Assembly: GCA_019914995.1 (NCBI GenBank)
Contig: CM034136.1
Span: 4,665,270 to 4,729,269 of the forward strand
Length of the DNA: 64,000 bases
Source: Acanthochlamys bracteata
Taxonomy: Eukaryota; Streptophyta; Magnoliopsida; Pandanales; Velloziaceae
Reading direction: 5' to 3'
Below are positions 39,123-50,639 of the stretch, piece after piece. The position numbers and the translations under genes are program-made. Numbering within the stretch: the first letter of the stretch is position 1; each line of letters opens with the position of its first letter. Below the pieces are notes generated by a model, which was not told the origin of the DNA, made no database searches, and saw nothing but the letters and a program-made list of their open reading frames with translations.

Positions 39123-40686
39123 ATGGCTTCTATGCAATACTGCAAGCTTCTTCTTGTTGTTAGTTTTTCTGCTATTCAACTTCTTGCATCAGCTTTCATT
39201 TCTGTTGCAGGTAAATTCTTTGATCAGCTTCTTGTTATCATCATCTACTCCTTTTTCTTGACCAGTCTTTTTCAGATACAGTTTTCAGTATTTACTTCAT
39301 TCTTGTAAAAAAAAAAATTTTTCTTTAAATTTTGTTGAACATAGTTTTACATGTATTCCCCGTGTACTCTGTTGCATGATCATCACATTAATCGTGTTTA
39401 GATTTGACTTTTAATTTCTTTTTGAGAGAGATTGGTTTGAGATGAAATTTATTTAAAGAGGAAGATTAGCGTAATTGATTGCAGTAAAGATGAAAATTTT
39501 CACTATTCTTTCTTGTTTTTGAAGTGCTCACCTTATTCTCCATTGAAGTTTGATGAAATGTTGCACGACCTAACCTTCTATGTCACATTTGGCTCATGTG
39601 AATGTACGTGTAACCAAATTAATTATAATTCCGGAATTAAAAACAACAATAATGTTCGAGTTTTAATTAATTAATTAATCACATTTATTTGCTGCAACTT
39701 GATTGATTTTTTTATTTTTTCTTGCAGAAGCAGAATCCAATATTGGAGTGAACTACGGATTGCTCGGCGACAACCTTCCGTCGCCGGACAAAGTAGTTGC
39801 TCTCTTCAAATCCAAGAGCATAGCTAGAATCCGTCTCTTTGATCCGAACATCGGAGCATTACAAGCTCTTCAGAACTCCGGCATTGAAGTAGTACTCGGA
39901 ACACTCAACCAAGATCTCCAGCAGCTCGCCTCAGGCCAATCTTACGCCGCCGCTTGGGTCCAGACATACGTGTTACCTTACTCTTCCTCTATCAAGTTCC
40001 GGTACATCACTGCCGGGAATGAAGTGGTTCCCGGTGACCTTGCTAATTACGTGCTTCCCGCAATGCAAAATCTTGAGTCTGCAATGAAGGCAGCAGGGTT
40101 GAACATTCCGGTGAGCACCGTAGTAGCTACCACAGTGCTCGGGACTTCGTACCCGCCTTCACAAGGATCTTTCTCTAATGCCGCGGCACCAAACATGGCT
40201 GCTATCGTTTCTTACCTTGCTTCTGGAAACACGCCTTTGCTGTTAAACGTCTACCCTTACTTCACGTATGCCGGAGACATGAAAGACGTCAGGCTAGATT
40301 ACGCATTGTTCACCGCATCGGATGTTGTTGTACGCGACGGAAGTTTAGGGTACACAAACATGTTCGACGCAATCATCGATGCAGCGTACTCAGCACTGGA
40401 GAAGGCAGGTGGAGCTAGTGTTAGAATAGCGGTGAGTGTGACAGGGTGGCCGTCTAGCGGAGGCGAAGCCGGAGCGACGGTAGAGAATGCGAAGATTTAT
40501 AACAGCAATGTGGTTGCGCATGTTGGGACGAAGAACGGAACGCCGAAGAGACCTAGAACGGAGATTGAAACGTATATGTTTGCGATGTTCAATGAGAACC
40601 TGAAGCCTGCAGGAACGGAGCAGAATTTTGGTCTGTATCACCCTGACATGACTCAAGTTTACCATGTTGATTTTTCATCTTACTGA
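39123..40686 (+). CDS. GH17 glucan endo-1,3-beta-glucosidase-like protein, catalytic nucleophile replaced
   Basis: Family 17 beta-1,3-glucanase fold, 348 residues. Exon 1 (39123-39210) encodes a hydrophobic signal peptide (KLLLVVSFSAIQLLASAF). A 517-base intron follows, and exon 2 (39728-40686) carries the whole domain, as is usual in this family. Recognisable blocks are IGVNYGLLGDNLP, RLFDPNIGALQAL, RYITAGNEVVPG with the proton-donor Glu128, NVYPYFTYAGD, LDYALF and the C-terminal NFGLYHPD. The nucleophile motif, normally SESGWPS, reads SVTGWPS: Val267 (GTG, 40438-40440) stands where the catalytic Glu should be. The frame is otherwise intact, so this is a candidate secreted pseudoenzyme, perhaps binding glucan. 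No C-terminal extension for vacuolar targeting, X8 module or GPI signal is visible. Confidence 0.92.
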
Positions 40687-41434
40687 TCTTACAAGAGAAT
40701 TTATATTATTATTTGAACTTCATGTTTGAAGTCAGTTGCTATTTTCAAAAAATATTCCAAGTTTCTGGGATTTTGGTTAGCAAATTCAGTAGTCAAGATT
40801 GGAAAACCATGAATGAAAGACGCTATTTAACAGTGCTATGAAACAATGCAAACCTCATGGATACCCGGGTAAAAACCATCCAGGTAAATTTAGGAGTCGA
40901 AAAACAAATCATTATGTAATTTCAAGACAAATCAGTGGCTTAGCCAAGACCATAACTTAGTATACTACTCTCCAGACCACATATGGAAAAGATATCATAC
41001 TGCAGTAGCCACAAAAGCAGCAAAATGACTAAGCAAGAAAGGTAGCAAAAATTCCACATTTAAACCAGGAAGGGCAACAAGAAGACTCTAACGACCTCAT
41101 AGCAAATTGAGGTAATTAAGGTGCATCATCCTGCTGAGTAGATAAACTTGTATCTTATGATTTCCTCATATTTGTACATTGTAATTGCTGAAGCTTTGAT
41201 CTTTTTGCTTCTGAAGAAATGAAACAAAAGATAGAAATTTTAAGAAATAGGAGAAATGGATTAAAATTTAAATTCTAGAGATCAACTAAAAAGCCCTTTG
41301 TAAATAAACGGTAAAAAGGGGAACAGAAACTCACTTTTTTAAGAAATATGCAACTTTTATGGAGCATGTCCAGGAAAAGGCATGGCCAACTCAGGCTTCA
41401 CCTAGAACTGCTCCAGTGGATAGTTGATTGATAT
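40687..41434. other. Spacer between the convergent GH17 and eRF1 genes
   Basis: Probably two 3' UTRs back to back. No coding signal. Confidence 0.45.
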
Positions 41435-42747
41435 CTAATCAGAATCATCGTAAACTTCACCATCATCAGAAAGTTCGTCAGAAGACCTTATGTCCAGCTG
41501 GTAACGAAGGATTCCACCTCTTCCACCAAAGCCCCTGCAGAACTGAGAACCTTCTTGAGACATGTTAGTGACAAATTCAAGTGTACATCCAAAAAGCTTG
41601 TACTCATTTGCAAACCACTCCAGAAGTGACATTTTCTCCTGTACTTCAAGCTCAGCAGAGGTAGTAGCATCTCTGAAGTTGCTCTGGTCATTTTCCTGCT
41701 CCTTGTTCAAGTGATTACCATAATTTCTCCAGTAGAGTTGTTCTTCAGAACATATCTGTTGATGTCCAGATTTTCCCACACAATTAGTGTTTCCACAGCA
41801 CCCATTTCAAGAGCTTTCAAAGTGTCATCCACACCAAAAACATACTTTCCAGTATCTTGACTGATTTCCTCAAAATACTTCCCTATCAATTTTTTCTCTT
41901 GCATAAACTTCACATTCGACAGTATCTCAGCAGACAGCTCAATTGCTTGATTAAAACCATTCTCGCTGCCATATGACACATCAACAACATTGAGTATCTT
42001 AGCCTGCAGCCTGGGATCAAACATGTCTGACTGGCTCAACTCAGTCTTGAAATCAGCTGAACCAGCCAAAATCAACCCTGCAACATTTGGCTGACTTGTT
42101 GCGGCATTGATGAAGAACTGAGTAGCAAGCTCAGCAGTTTTGTGTACATAATTATGACGCTTCTCCATCCGAAGACGAGCAAAACGTAATGCTGACTGGC
42201 CACCTCTTCCATGCTTTTTTGGGAGATCAACAGTGAACTTATGAAGGACTTCTCTTGTATTGCCACTCAATGTGCCAAAAGGGTCCCATTTCCATCCATA
42301 ACTATGAAACCGAATTTGTCATCAGATTCTAAGAGTTCGTTTAGTGCCTCAGTGTGGAAATTGTTATCACAAAGATAAAGAGAAGCATTGATCAGCTTGA
42401 ACGGCTCAAAGTCTACTCGTCACTTCCTTTTCTTTTCCATCTTCAGTCACAATTGTTCCTGTGTAGAGAACCAAACCATTAGGAGGAACCTTGTTGTAAA
42501 GCTTAAGTCTCTGTTGTGCAGAAGTAATGGCAGCAAGCACAGATTGTCGGTTGACTCTGCTCTTGATATTTGACGCAGTCCCATACTCATCACCCAATAT
42601 CTTTGTAACTCGAGAGATTTGATCATGAGGTGGCATGATAAGTGAGATCATGTTAGTGCCATTTCCCCTTGCTGATTCAAGTGCCTTGACAAGTTTTTTG
42701 ATCTTCCATATCTCAATATTCTTGTCAGTCTCATGGCCATCGGCCAT
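41435..42747 (-). pseudogene. ERF1: Eukaryotic release factor 1 (eRF1) locus with three frame breaks
   Basis: eRF1 recognises all three stop codons and triggers peptide release at the ribosome. The start at 42747 ([19 protein letters not shown]) follows an AG acceptor at 42757-42758. All functional motifs are present: NIKS in [19 protein letters not shown] for stop-codon reading, GGQ in [12 protein letters not shown], and the acidic C-terminus ELSDDGEVYDDSD. The coding region is intronless with a 5'-UTR intron (42757-43516; leader exon from 43517 to about 43570), as I recall for plant eRF1 genes, so this is a resident locus and not a retrocopy. Single-base indels break the frame near 42411-42420 (one extra base), 42274-42283 (one missing, T-run) and 41711-41720 (one missing). 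Between breaks the protein is well conserved. Either a very recent pseudogene or consensus errors. Confidence 0.8.
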
Positions 42748-42756
42748 TCTCTCAAC

Positions 42757-43570
42757 CTGTACAATGGAAAATCTACTCTTTATCCATGCAAAATTAACAA
42801 GGAAAATCAAACATCTAAAAATAAAAGATAATATATCCTCTCAAGCAAGGACGAAAACACGTATGAATTACAACAGAGAAGCATCTCAAACTACAAGCTA
42901 GTACACCTCTCAAGACAAAAAAAACATGTACATTACCAACCTACTTGTACATCCAGCCCAACTATCAGCAAGGAGAAATATACAAATACCAAAACACTAC
43001 AGCAACATTAAAGGATCATAAATATGTAGAATAATAGGAAAACAACGCCTAGTTACATGCCACCAAGCACTCATCTAGTTGCCTATGTGCGTACATTCAC
43101 AACCCACAAGCGCATTGGAAACTCCAGGTTTTCAAAGGATCTACCACTAACATTCTAATAAGCCTCTAGATTTTTGTGGTCACAGAACTCTCAACCAAAC
43201 AAGAACAAAAAAAATCCAAAAAATTACGTCTTACACGCGACACCAGAAAAGCACCAAGGTTTCATCAATAGAGCAGACAATGCCAAGGGCGAGTTTAGTT
43301 ATTTCGATTTCAGTAAAACAAAAAACACACAACAATTCAATACCTAAACAGATTTCTAATCCAATAAACCATTACAAACAAAACAACAAATAAAGCCAAC
43401 TTGATTCCTAACTTATTTCTACCAGATCTGACGAAAAAAACTTATTTACGAGATCCAAAACTTCAACTAAAAATCAAATTCACATACAGAAGCGCAAAAG
43501 GAACGGAAAGATTTACATAAACTGATCCAGTGAACTCTTGTCCGGTGAGAGAGAGCTCTAGCGGCGGCGG
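42757..43570 (-). promoter_or_regulatory. eRF1 5'-UTR intron and leader exon
   Basis: Reading on the minus strand, a C/T-rich leader (TTCTTTCTCCGCCGCCGCTAG, about 43575-43555) runs to a donor TTTAT|GTAAAT (43516). The intron ends at TTGTACAG (42757). A 19-base word, CAAGTGCAGCAGCACACTA, occurs twice just upstream (43597-43615 and 43656-43674). Confidence 0.6.
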
Positions 43571-44005
43571 AGAAAGAATGAGAGAGAGGTCTGTGGTAGT
43601 GTGCTGCTGCACTTGGGGATATATAAATTGCAACATCATGAGAATGATCAAGGAATAGTGTGCTGCTGCACTTGCATCACCGCATTTCTCATCTGAAGCT
43701 GGTCCAGGAGGGATGGATTCCAAATTGACAACAGAAGGTGAATCCAAAACAGCTTCCTCCAGTGGACCTGGAAAGCTGTATTAGTATACACATTAATGTA
43801 ACTACAGGGAAGGTGTGCAGGTTTGCATTGCTTCAAAAATCTTCTTAATCCTGCATTGTTTAAAGAGGTTTATTGTCCATAAAGTAGTAATCCTAGAATT
43901 TATACAAAGTAACATGCCAGCCAAAGAGTAAAAATGAGTGCAAGCAAGATATGTAGTGTACAACACACTTTGGTAAGATGTCAGTTTAAATTCCTAGAAA
44001 TCTTA

Positions 44006-46200
44006 CTATGATGTGTTAGGGAGGTTGTCACAATATTCTTGTTGCACAGACATATTATCTTGACTCAATGAAGGTCCCTGAATCTCCTCATTTGGCTTCT
44101 GAGATAATTCTGGACAAGCAAATAAGAGCACTTAATCAGAAAAATTACAATGGATGAACCAAAGCCACAAACAAGGAAACCTAAAGAATGTTCTAAGTTC
44201 TAACTAACCTTTCCACAATTCATAACACTTTGAATTGGCAGGGCGGCTGATCTTACTCTGAAGCACCTTGTTTAGTGAGTCAATGGTAACCGACTTCAGT
44301 TCCTTAACCAGATTGTACAGGCTCAGCCCATTCTCCAGTAAAATGTGATGATATTGGTTCTTAGTGGATGCTCCGGCATGCTTCTTAAACTCTAGAGCAC
44401 ATGGTGTCTTCAACCATCACAAAAGAATAAAGTCGTTTGGGATTACTTAAAATAAGGTACTTTTGGTGGAAAAGAGCTTTTGATGGAATTTTTTAGAAAA
44501 CAAGCTTTTTCTTAGCTTAAAAAAGAAGTATACGTAGAACCACTTTCCAAATTAAAAAAAAACAAGTCTAGAGTACCTTTTGGGAAACGAAAAATTGAAA
44601 AAGAGATGGGATAAGTTGGCATAAGCAATGCCAAATATCCCCCTTAGGACATGTCTGGGATAGCTATAAAACAGAGCATTTGATAAAATGGAGAAAAAAT
44701 GTATAGTTTTTTTAAAAGAAATTTGTACGTATTCCTTAACTTACAAACATCCATACTCCAAAATTGTAAAAAACATTTTCTAAAATAACTGTGCATGACT
44801 TTTTTGGACTTGGAAAGCCCAAAAGCCATGCCAAACATGGCTTAAGAAATGCATCCCAACTGCAAATAATTGCAACGTACTCGAGGTCAATAAGAAAGAT
44901 AGTAGGCAATAGAAATCGAGATAGATTGCAACATCTTCTAACAAAAAATTGAAATAATTCCATGGTTGCAAAACAATTATATGATAATCATAATTTGAAA
45001 CATGCACATTGATCTTCAAAGAAAGCCCTACCAACTTACTTTAGAATAGTTACATATGTACACCAACAAAGATATCTGCGGTCTTTTTATGATACCCTGG
45101 AGTTCGACCTGTACACACCAGAACAAATACCATGAACATAGTTCACAGTATATAAGAACTAGCACTCTGAATAAACATACAATAAAGGAAAAGCTAGTTG
45201 ACCTTCCCCTTCTGAACATGAATGTTACCCTTTGGCTTCTAGCACACCCATTGAAAGGAAAGCTTGGTGCCAAGCCTCCTCAATGCATGGACTTCGTTTC
45301 TTCTATTGACATCTGGACGCAGGAGTCCTTACATTGAGTTGAAGCCTGTTTACTTGATTCATGGAGCTTGCTGTATTACGGAGAGTCTGAGCACAGCATT
45401 CAGCTGGAAGTTCCACTAAACTATCCTCTACTTCACAACCAGAGGCTTTGCTGGTTACAGCTTCTGCAGTTTCTTCATAAAAACTACCATGCACTCCGGA
45501 AACAGAATAAACGGACAGGTTTCAGCTGGCAATGCAACGACTCAGCTTGATAGACAGGGACTTCAATGATTTCAGCTTCTTTGGTTTCTAGTGGAGACAT
45601 CCTTGCACAACCGAAATTGGATTCGACAGACAAGACTCAGCTGGAAACACAGAAATATCCAACACTTTATCTTCATTTCTATCACCATGGCATCACTGGT
45701 GCTGATATTCTCAACCTGCCTTCTCTCAGAGCCATGAAGATCGTCCAATAATTCAACCCATCAGCTGTAACACATTGTTCAGTGTAGATGGTTGGCTTTC
45801 ACTGGTTGTGATCCATCTTTGGAGCAGTTTTCATGTATATCCTTGGGCTCAGTTGGGATCTCACTGTTTGTTACTGCTGCTAGTATTTCTATTGTGTTAA
45901 AGACTGTGCAGGGACCTTGAGTGCTGAAGATCCATAGCGCTTCTTCTGGATTCAACAGAACTAAAGAGAAAAAAGGGTAAAGTTGTATCTTTTTCAGATT
46001 ATGATGCAAACAAACAATAAATGTTTGGTTAAAAAAAGAATGCAAGATTGCATCACAAGACAGTATTGTGAGAATCAAATGAAGACATTTCCTTCTTGGA
46101 ACACAGATGAATGACAACACAGTCACACCACCTATAGCAACCCAAATCTTCATCTCCATCCATGGGTTCATGCACCAACAACAGTTGCCACACAGAAAAC
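44006..46200 (-). pseudogene. TPL-binding-domain (TDBD)-like protein gene, frame-disrupted
   Basis: The best-supported exon is 44407-44209: ALEFKKHAGASTKNQYHHIL, then ENGLSLYNLVKELK. This resembles the small TPL/jasmonate-signalling binding domain (TDBD) found next to PHD fingers in plant nuclear proteins. It splices in phase to exon 44109-44006, which ends CDNLPNTS-stop. Upstream, an exon ending at 45333 (NRLQLN|GTAAGG) also joins in phase. Further upstream, coding-like blocks (SVFPAESCLSNPIS; MSPLETKEAEIIEVPVYQAE; VHGSFYEETAEAVTSKASG) lie in three different frames within about 350 bases and need single-base shifts to connect. The N-terminus is not defined; a frame near 46171 has a hydrophobic segment IWVAIGGVTVLSFIC. 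Function unknown. Confidence 0.5.
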
Positions 46201-46654
46201 CAAGAAAGAAGAAGAAATGATCATGGCAGTAAAATTATTGTGGAGATAATCAACTGTTCCAAGATAAGCAATAAAATTGGATAGATATTGTGGAGATAAT
46301 CACTAGCAAAACTGTCACATTATAAGCAATAAAATTGTCTCCTGCATGTCATATTGTACATTAAGAAATGATCCTTAGAGCTAAGCCTGATTCTTAAGAT
46401 CACAAAAACTAGCCATTTAGAATTTTGACCTTTTCCTTGTACTTACAAGAACCAAAAAACTTAAGCTGAACTATACACACTCACCTCCGTATCGGACAAA
46501 CTTGAAAGAGGTATCAGTTAACTAACTGCTTTCTGCTTCCAGTAGATTTTGTGAGATGCCCATGATGCATGAAGCACTAGAAAGCTTAAACTTTATCAAA
46601 CCCTTACGCGTGAGTTTCAAATGCCTCTTCTATTCAACACGACCTCAAGAACCT

Positions 46655-48583
46655 TCATGGCCTTGGGAAATCTTTTCCTGCCATATTTTGACATTGCTTC
46701 TCTGAAGACTCTACGTGACGCTTCATCTGGTTCAATTCCTTACTTTCCATTTTTACCAACAACAAGAAAGCGTCCCACAACATACACTTTTTCAACATTA
46801 TACGCAATATGGTATTGTAGTAAGAAATACTTGGCATTACTCCATGACTTGCCATCCACCCCTCTAACTGCAAAGCAGCAGTGAGATTCCCCATCTTGCA
46901 AAGGGCATAGCTTAGTGACCCATATGTCAATGAATCAGGAACCAGACCTCGAATATACATATCCGACATTAGGTATTTCACCAAAGAAATACTTCTTTTC
47001 CGTATAAAAGCATGTATTAGAATATTGTATGAAGTAATATCTGGTGATACTCGTAACCTATCAAACGCTGTGAAAACTTTATAAGCAATTCTATGCAGCC
47101 CATTCTTGCACAGACCATCAAGTAGTACATTGCAGGTCACTAAAGTAGGAGCTTGCCCACAACTTATCATATGGTGAAGGAGTTTAAAACACTCCAACAC
47201 CATGCCTATCCTAGAAAAATAATGCATCAAATCAGTCATGCCAACAAAATTAAGCTTGAAACCTTCAATTTCAATACGTCGCAACATTCTACAAATAATA
47301 GGTGAATTTAACTCTTTGCATGCTGCAGACAAGACAGTATTGAGTGAAATTAAATCAGGGCCATCCCCGACCCAGCTAAACTGATCTAAAAGCTGAAGTG
47401 CTTCATCTAGACTGTTCTCCCTGCACAGACCTTTCAGTATAGTATTATATGTTACATTACTAGGGACAAATCCTTTCTCTACTATGCTTCCAACTATCTC
47501 CAGAGCTTCTTTTGCTCTGTTCTCACAACATAAACTATGCAAATATATGTTCCAAGTGACAGCATCCAAGTTATCACCCCAAGACAACACCTTAAGAAGC
47601 AGACATTGACATTCCCTGACACTCCCCTTTTTGAGCAAGCTACCTGCTAAAATACGATAAGTCACTTTATCCGGGGACAAGGCTTTCTTCTCCATTATCC
47701 AGATCAGTTCAGAAGCTTCTAAGCTCATGTCATGCTCAAGAGCTGCATGAATCAGTATGTTGAATGTGACCAAATCCGGATCACAGCCTTTCTCACCCAT
47801 TTTCAATAACAGATCAAAAGCTTCTTCGATTCTTCTATCCTTCCAAAGGAATCTCATGATAGAAGTGTATGTAACGACAGATGGCATGCACCCATCAGTC
47901 TCCATTTGTTCCAGCACCGTGTAAGCTTTATCCCACAACCTCTCCTTTGCAAAACCCAAAACTAGAGCTGTGTAGGAACGATTATTATAAGCAAATCCTC
48001 TCTTCTTTAAGTAATAGAGGAGGGATAGTGCCAATGTTATATGGCCCATCTTTGATAGACCAAAAAGAATGGTGTTGCAAATATGCACACTAGGAAAAAA
48101 CCCTTTATCCAAAACTTGCGTAAATATGTTGCATGCTTCTTGCATTCTATTCACTTTGCAAAGACTGAAGACCAAAGAATTTAAAACATAACTCTCCGGC
48201 ATATACTTTGACGTAAGCATCAACTCCAAAACACTGATAGCATTATCCAAGTCACCCAATTTCAGTGACCTTTTTATTAGTTTGGCCAAAAGAGCGAAAG
48301 AAGGAACATGCCCACAACTGTACATCTGCTCGGCAATACATCGAGCACCTTCTAGTCTACCCATACTGTACAAACCATGGTACAAAATATTATAAGTCCG
48401 AAAATTTGGAAGAGGACCAAAATTCTTCATACGTAAAAAAAGACTCTCCAGATTATATGCAGAAGCAATACCAGACTTAATGTAGCTGTATAGGAGAGCA
48501 TTGCAATCACTAGTTTTCGGATTCAATAACTCAAGAACTCCAATTGCTTCCTCTAAGTTGCCGGATTTAGCTAATTCCCGCAT
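46655..48583 (-). CDS. Pentatricopeptide repeat (PPR) protein, P class
   Basis: About 640 residues made almost entirely of 35-residue PPR motifs (VTYNTILKGLCRENSLDEA; DLVTFNILIHAALEHDMSLEA; DITSYNILIHAFIRKRSISLV). I count about 16-17 units and no E, E+ or DYW extension, so it is P class, expected to bind organelle RNA for processing, stabilisation or translation. Intronless, as most PPR genes are. The start is uncertain. The first in-frame ATG (48583) falls inside the first repeat. The frame stays open upstream to a TAA near 48685 but has no ATG (a GTG lies at 48622). No transit peptide is visible, so either an upstream exon supplies it or the gene is 5'-truncated. Residues at motif positions 5 and 35 could be read to predict the RNA target. 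Confidence 0.88.
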   Translation of the reverse strand: MRELAKSGNLEEAIGVLELLNPKTSDCNALLYSYIKSGIASAYNLESLFLRMKNFGPLPNFRTYNILYHGLYSMGRLEGARCIAEQMYSCGHVPSFALLAKLIKRSLKLGDLDNAISVLELMLTSKYMPESYVLNSLVFSLCKVNRMQEACNIFTQVLDKGFFPSVHICNTILFGLSKMGHITLALSLLYYLKKRGFAYNNRSYTALVLGFAKERLWDKAYTVLEQMETDGCMPSVVTYTSIMRFLWKDRRIEEAFDLLLKMGEKGCDPDLVTFNILIHAALEHDMSLEASELIWIMEKKALSPDKVTYRILAGSLLKKGSVRECQCLLLKVLSWGDNLDAVTWNIYLHSLCCENRAKEALEIVGSIVEKGFVPSNVTYNTILKGLCRENSLDEALQLLDQFSWVGDGPDLISLNTVLSAACKELNSPIICRMLRRIEIEGFKLNFVGMTDLMHYFSRIGMVLECFKLLHHMISCGQAPTLVTCNVLLDGLCKNGLHRIAYKVFTAFDRLRVSPDITSYNILIHAFIRKRSISLVKYLMSDMYIRGLVPDSLTYGSLSYALCKMGNLTAALQLEGWMASHGVMPSISYYNTILRIMLKKCMLWDAFLLLVKMESKELNQMKRHVESSEKQCQNMAGKDFPRP

Positions 48584-48622
48584 TCGCCGTATAAACCCTG
48601 AATCATTGGAATACAAATTCAC

Positions 48623-49865
48623 AGTAGAGTTAGCATTCTTGGGCTGATTTAAGGCGAATTGCTCACAATCAGAACTATCTTATGAATCCAATGATTGCTA
48701 AGATATGTATTGTGTAATTCGCTTATGGAGATTGAAATACCGAACTTATGGAGATATTGAAATACCGAACTAAGAAAAGCAATTGGAAAAGAGATGTGAC
48801 TGGAATCGAATTGTGTGATCAAATAATGGAGAAAGTCATGGAGGTGTCATTGACTTATGGAGAATTTGAGCGAGGGTTTGTAAAATTGAGAGCTTTTATA
48901 CATTTCCGGCTACTGACGCGAAACCTAATAGATTTGCGTGCGGTAGACTATAATAAGGTTTAAATCGTTTTCACTTATTTGGACTTAAATTGCAGAGCCC
49001 AGCCCAATGCTACTATCGTCTAAGATTTAGACGTCCATAAGAAACAATTTGTAATTTGTGAAGTGTCATTAGGTAGTGGACAGGGCATGATGGTGGCATG
49101 TCCAAAATCAGGTACGAAGCAAAATCGTGTTGCGTTCTTTAAATTTTGTGATCAACAACCAAAAGAAAAGTAAATATAGCAAGTTTCCTACTTTGAAATT
49201 AACTTCTACCATACTAAGTAGAGGCATCCATGCTCCAGACTAGAAATAGACTAGAAAACGGACATAAGATTCAGACGCATATTGCATGCCCAACCAGAGA
49301 CCTTTTTTTATAGAACAAGCGTGACACAATATAAGGAAATGCAGAATTACTTTAATAACGGATCATGAGCGATGTGGTAGAAGTGCACATATACAAGAAT
49401 GATGCTGGATCTACACATCTATAATCGACCACAATGTCACTCAAGTAGAATTAGGAAATACTCATATTCAAGCCAGTGCTTTATTTAAAAATGAAGATAA
49501 TAACAAAGTAAATAAACTACGCTAGCTATGCTAGCATGCAAAATATGCTCGGCCTCAATTCTCCCAGAGAACTATGTATAACATGCAATGTCTTTCCAAA
49601 CCTGAGAATTAAGGTTGTTGATTGTGCTAAAAAGAAATTTCAGCATGCAAATCAAGGTTCAAGGTAGCTAACAATGAATAATGACCTACCTTTACTAATA
49701 AAGCAGTGAGCTTTCTTCTTCAATAATGAAACCATCATCTATAGAGATAAATTTTACAACAAAATAAATAAGAGTCACAAATCAATGAGATGTGATGGCT
49801 GCTTAACATATAATAACTAAAAGCTTTAGTGAAAAAGAAAACTAACAATCAAATCTTCATCTTAC
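48623..49865. other. Spacer between the PPR gene and a small minus-strand gene
   Basis: A 24-base direct duplication (ACTTATGGAGA..TTGAAATACCGAAC) lies at about 48720-48770. The small plus-strand frame 48748-48963 starts inside it and has no recognisable domain. Later exons of the gene beginning at 50082 may lie in this stretch, but I could not identify them. Confidence 0.35.
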
Positions 49866-50082
49866 CAGTGACGCAGAGCTTCCGGGTGTTCAATGGAGGC
49901 TGACTGACATTGGTATTAAGATCGGCAGAAATCGACGAAGACAAGAGCAAAGATTCCGGCGGAGAAGACGATGAAGAAGAGCAGTTGCAGCTATGAGACA
50001 GCAGAGGCCACGGCCATCGTTGCACTGAAGGAGAGATTCTACTGAGGGCATGCCTGAGGGACATTGCCAGCGATATCGCCAT
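49866..50082 (-). CDS. First coding exon of a small, probably organelle-targeted protein
   Basis: Starts MAISLAMSLRHALSRISPSV, then a Trp/Pro stretch and a Ser/Cys run. The N-terminus is Arg/Ser-rich with almost no acidic residues and could form an amphipathic helix, typical of a mitochondrial or chloroplast presequence. The exon ends at a good donor (GTCACTG|GTAAGATG). Upstream, an acceptor TTTTTAATAG (about 50133) and a donor CTAAG|GTAAAA (about 50337) indicate a 5'-UTR intron and a leader exon reaching to about 50620. The following exon was not found. I do not recognise the family. The size and style recall the NFD6-like small organellar proteins, but that is a guess. Confidence 0.5.
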
Positions 50083-50639
50083 TGCACCGACTGCGGAGTA
50101 ATGGCAGCGGCGGAGATGTTGGTCGGCGATCTATGACCTATTAAAAACATCCACATAGTGTTTAAGAATTTGAATCCCATTTACATTCGCCTAACATTGT
50201 TAGGTCACTTGAAAATTCTAAAGGATATTAAATTGCATCTAGAAAATTCGATTCAGAAACCAACATCTAAGTTCACTTCAACCCCAGTAACTATACCAAA
50301 ATGCAATCCGCAAAATCAAATAACAAAAATTTTACCTTAGATCTACAAACAAAATCTGATCGATCGAGTGCGGTAACCCAGATACCATCTAGCCTATGAA
50401 CAATAAAATCAAATAAATAAAACAATCTAACAAGGAAAGATCTCCCGAAATTATTTACATGAAACTTGAATCGGATCAAAATAGATGAACTTCAATTTCG
50501 GTAGTAGTAAAAATGGAAGACGCCATCTCCTGTGGTGAAAGAGAAGTAAAATCTCTATCTCTCAGTGGAGCGCCGGCAAGTATGAAAAGCGTGATCGTCG
50601 AATCTCAAAGAAGATACTGGAAATACACGAATTATTTTA

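Noticed and set aside
43463-43836. Minus-strand frames starting MDSPSVVNLESIPPGPAS and MKQCKPAHLPC as a further exon of the TDBD-like gene
   Set aside because: The phase does not fit the exon ending at 44006, which already has a stop, and the frame runs into the eRF1 leader. An alternative 3' exon cannot be excluded.
45566-45751. 61-codon plus-strand frame inside the TDBD-like gene
   Set aside because: Opposite strand to better-supported coding blocks; probable shadow.
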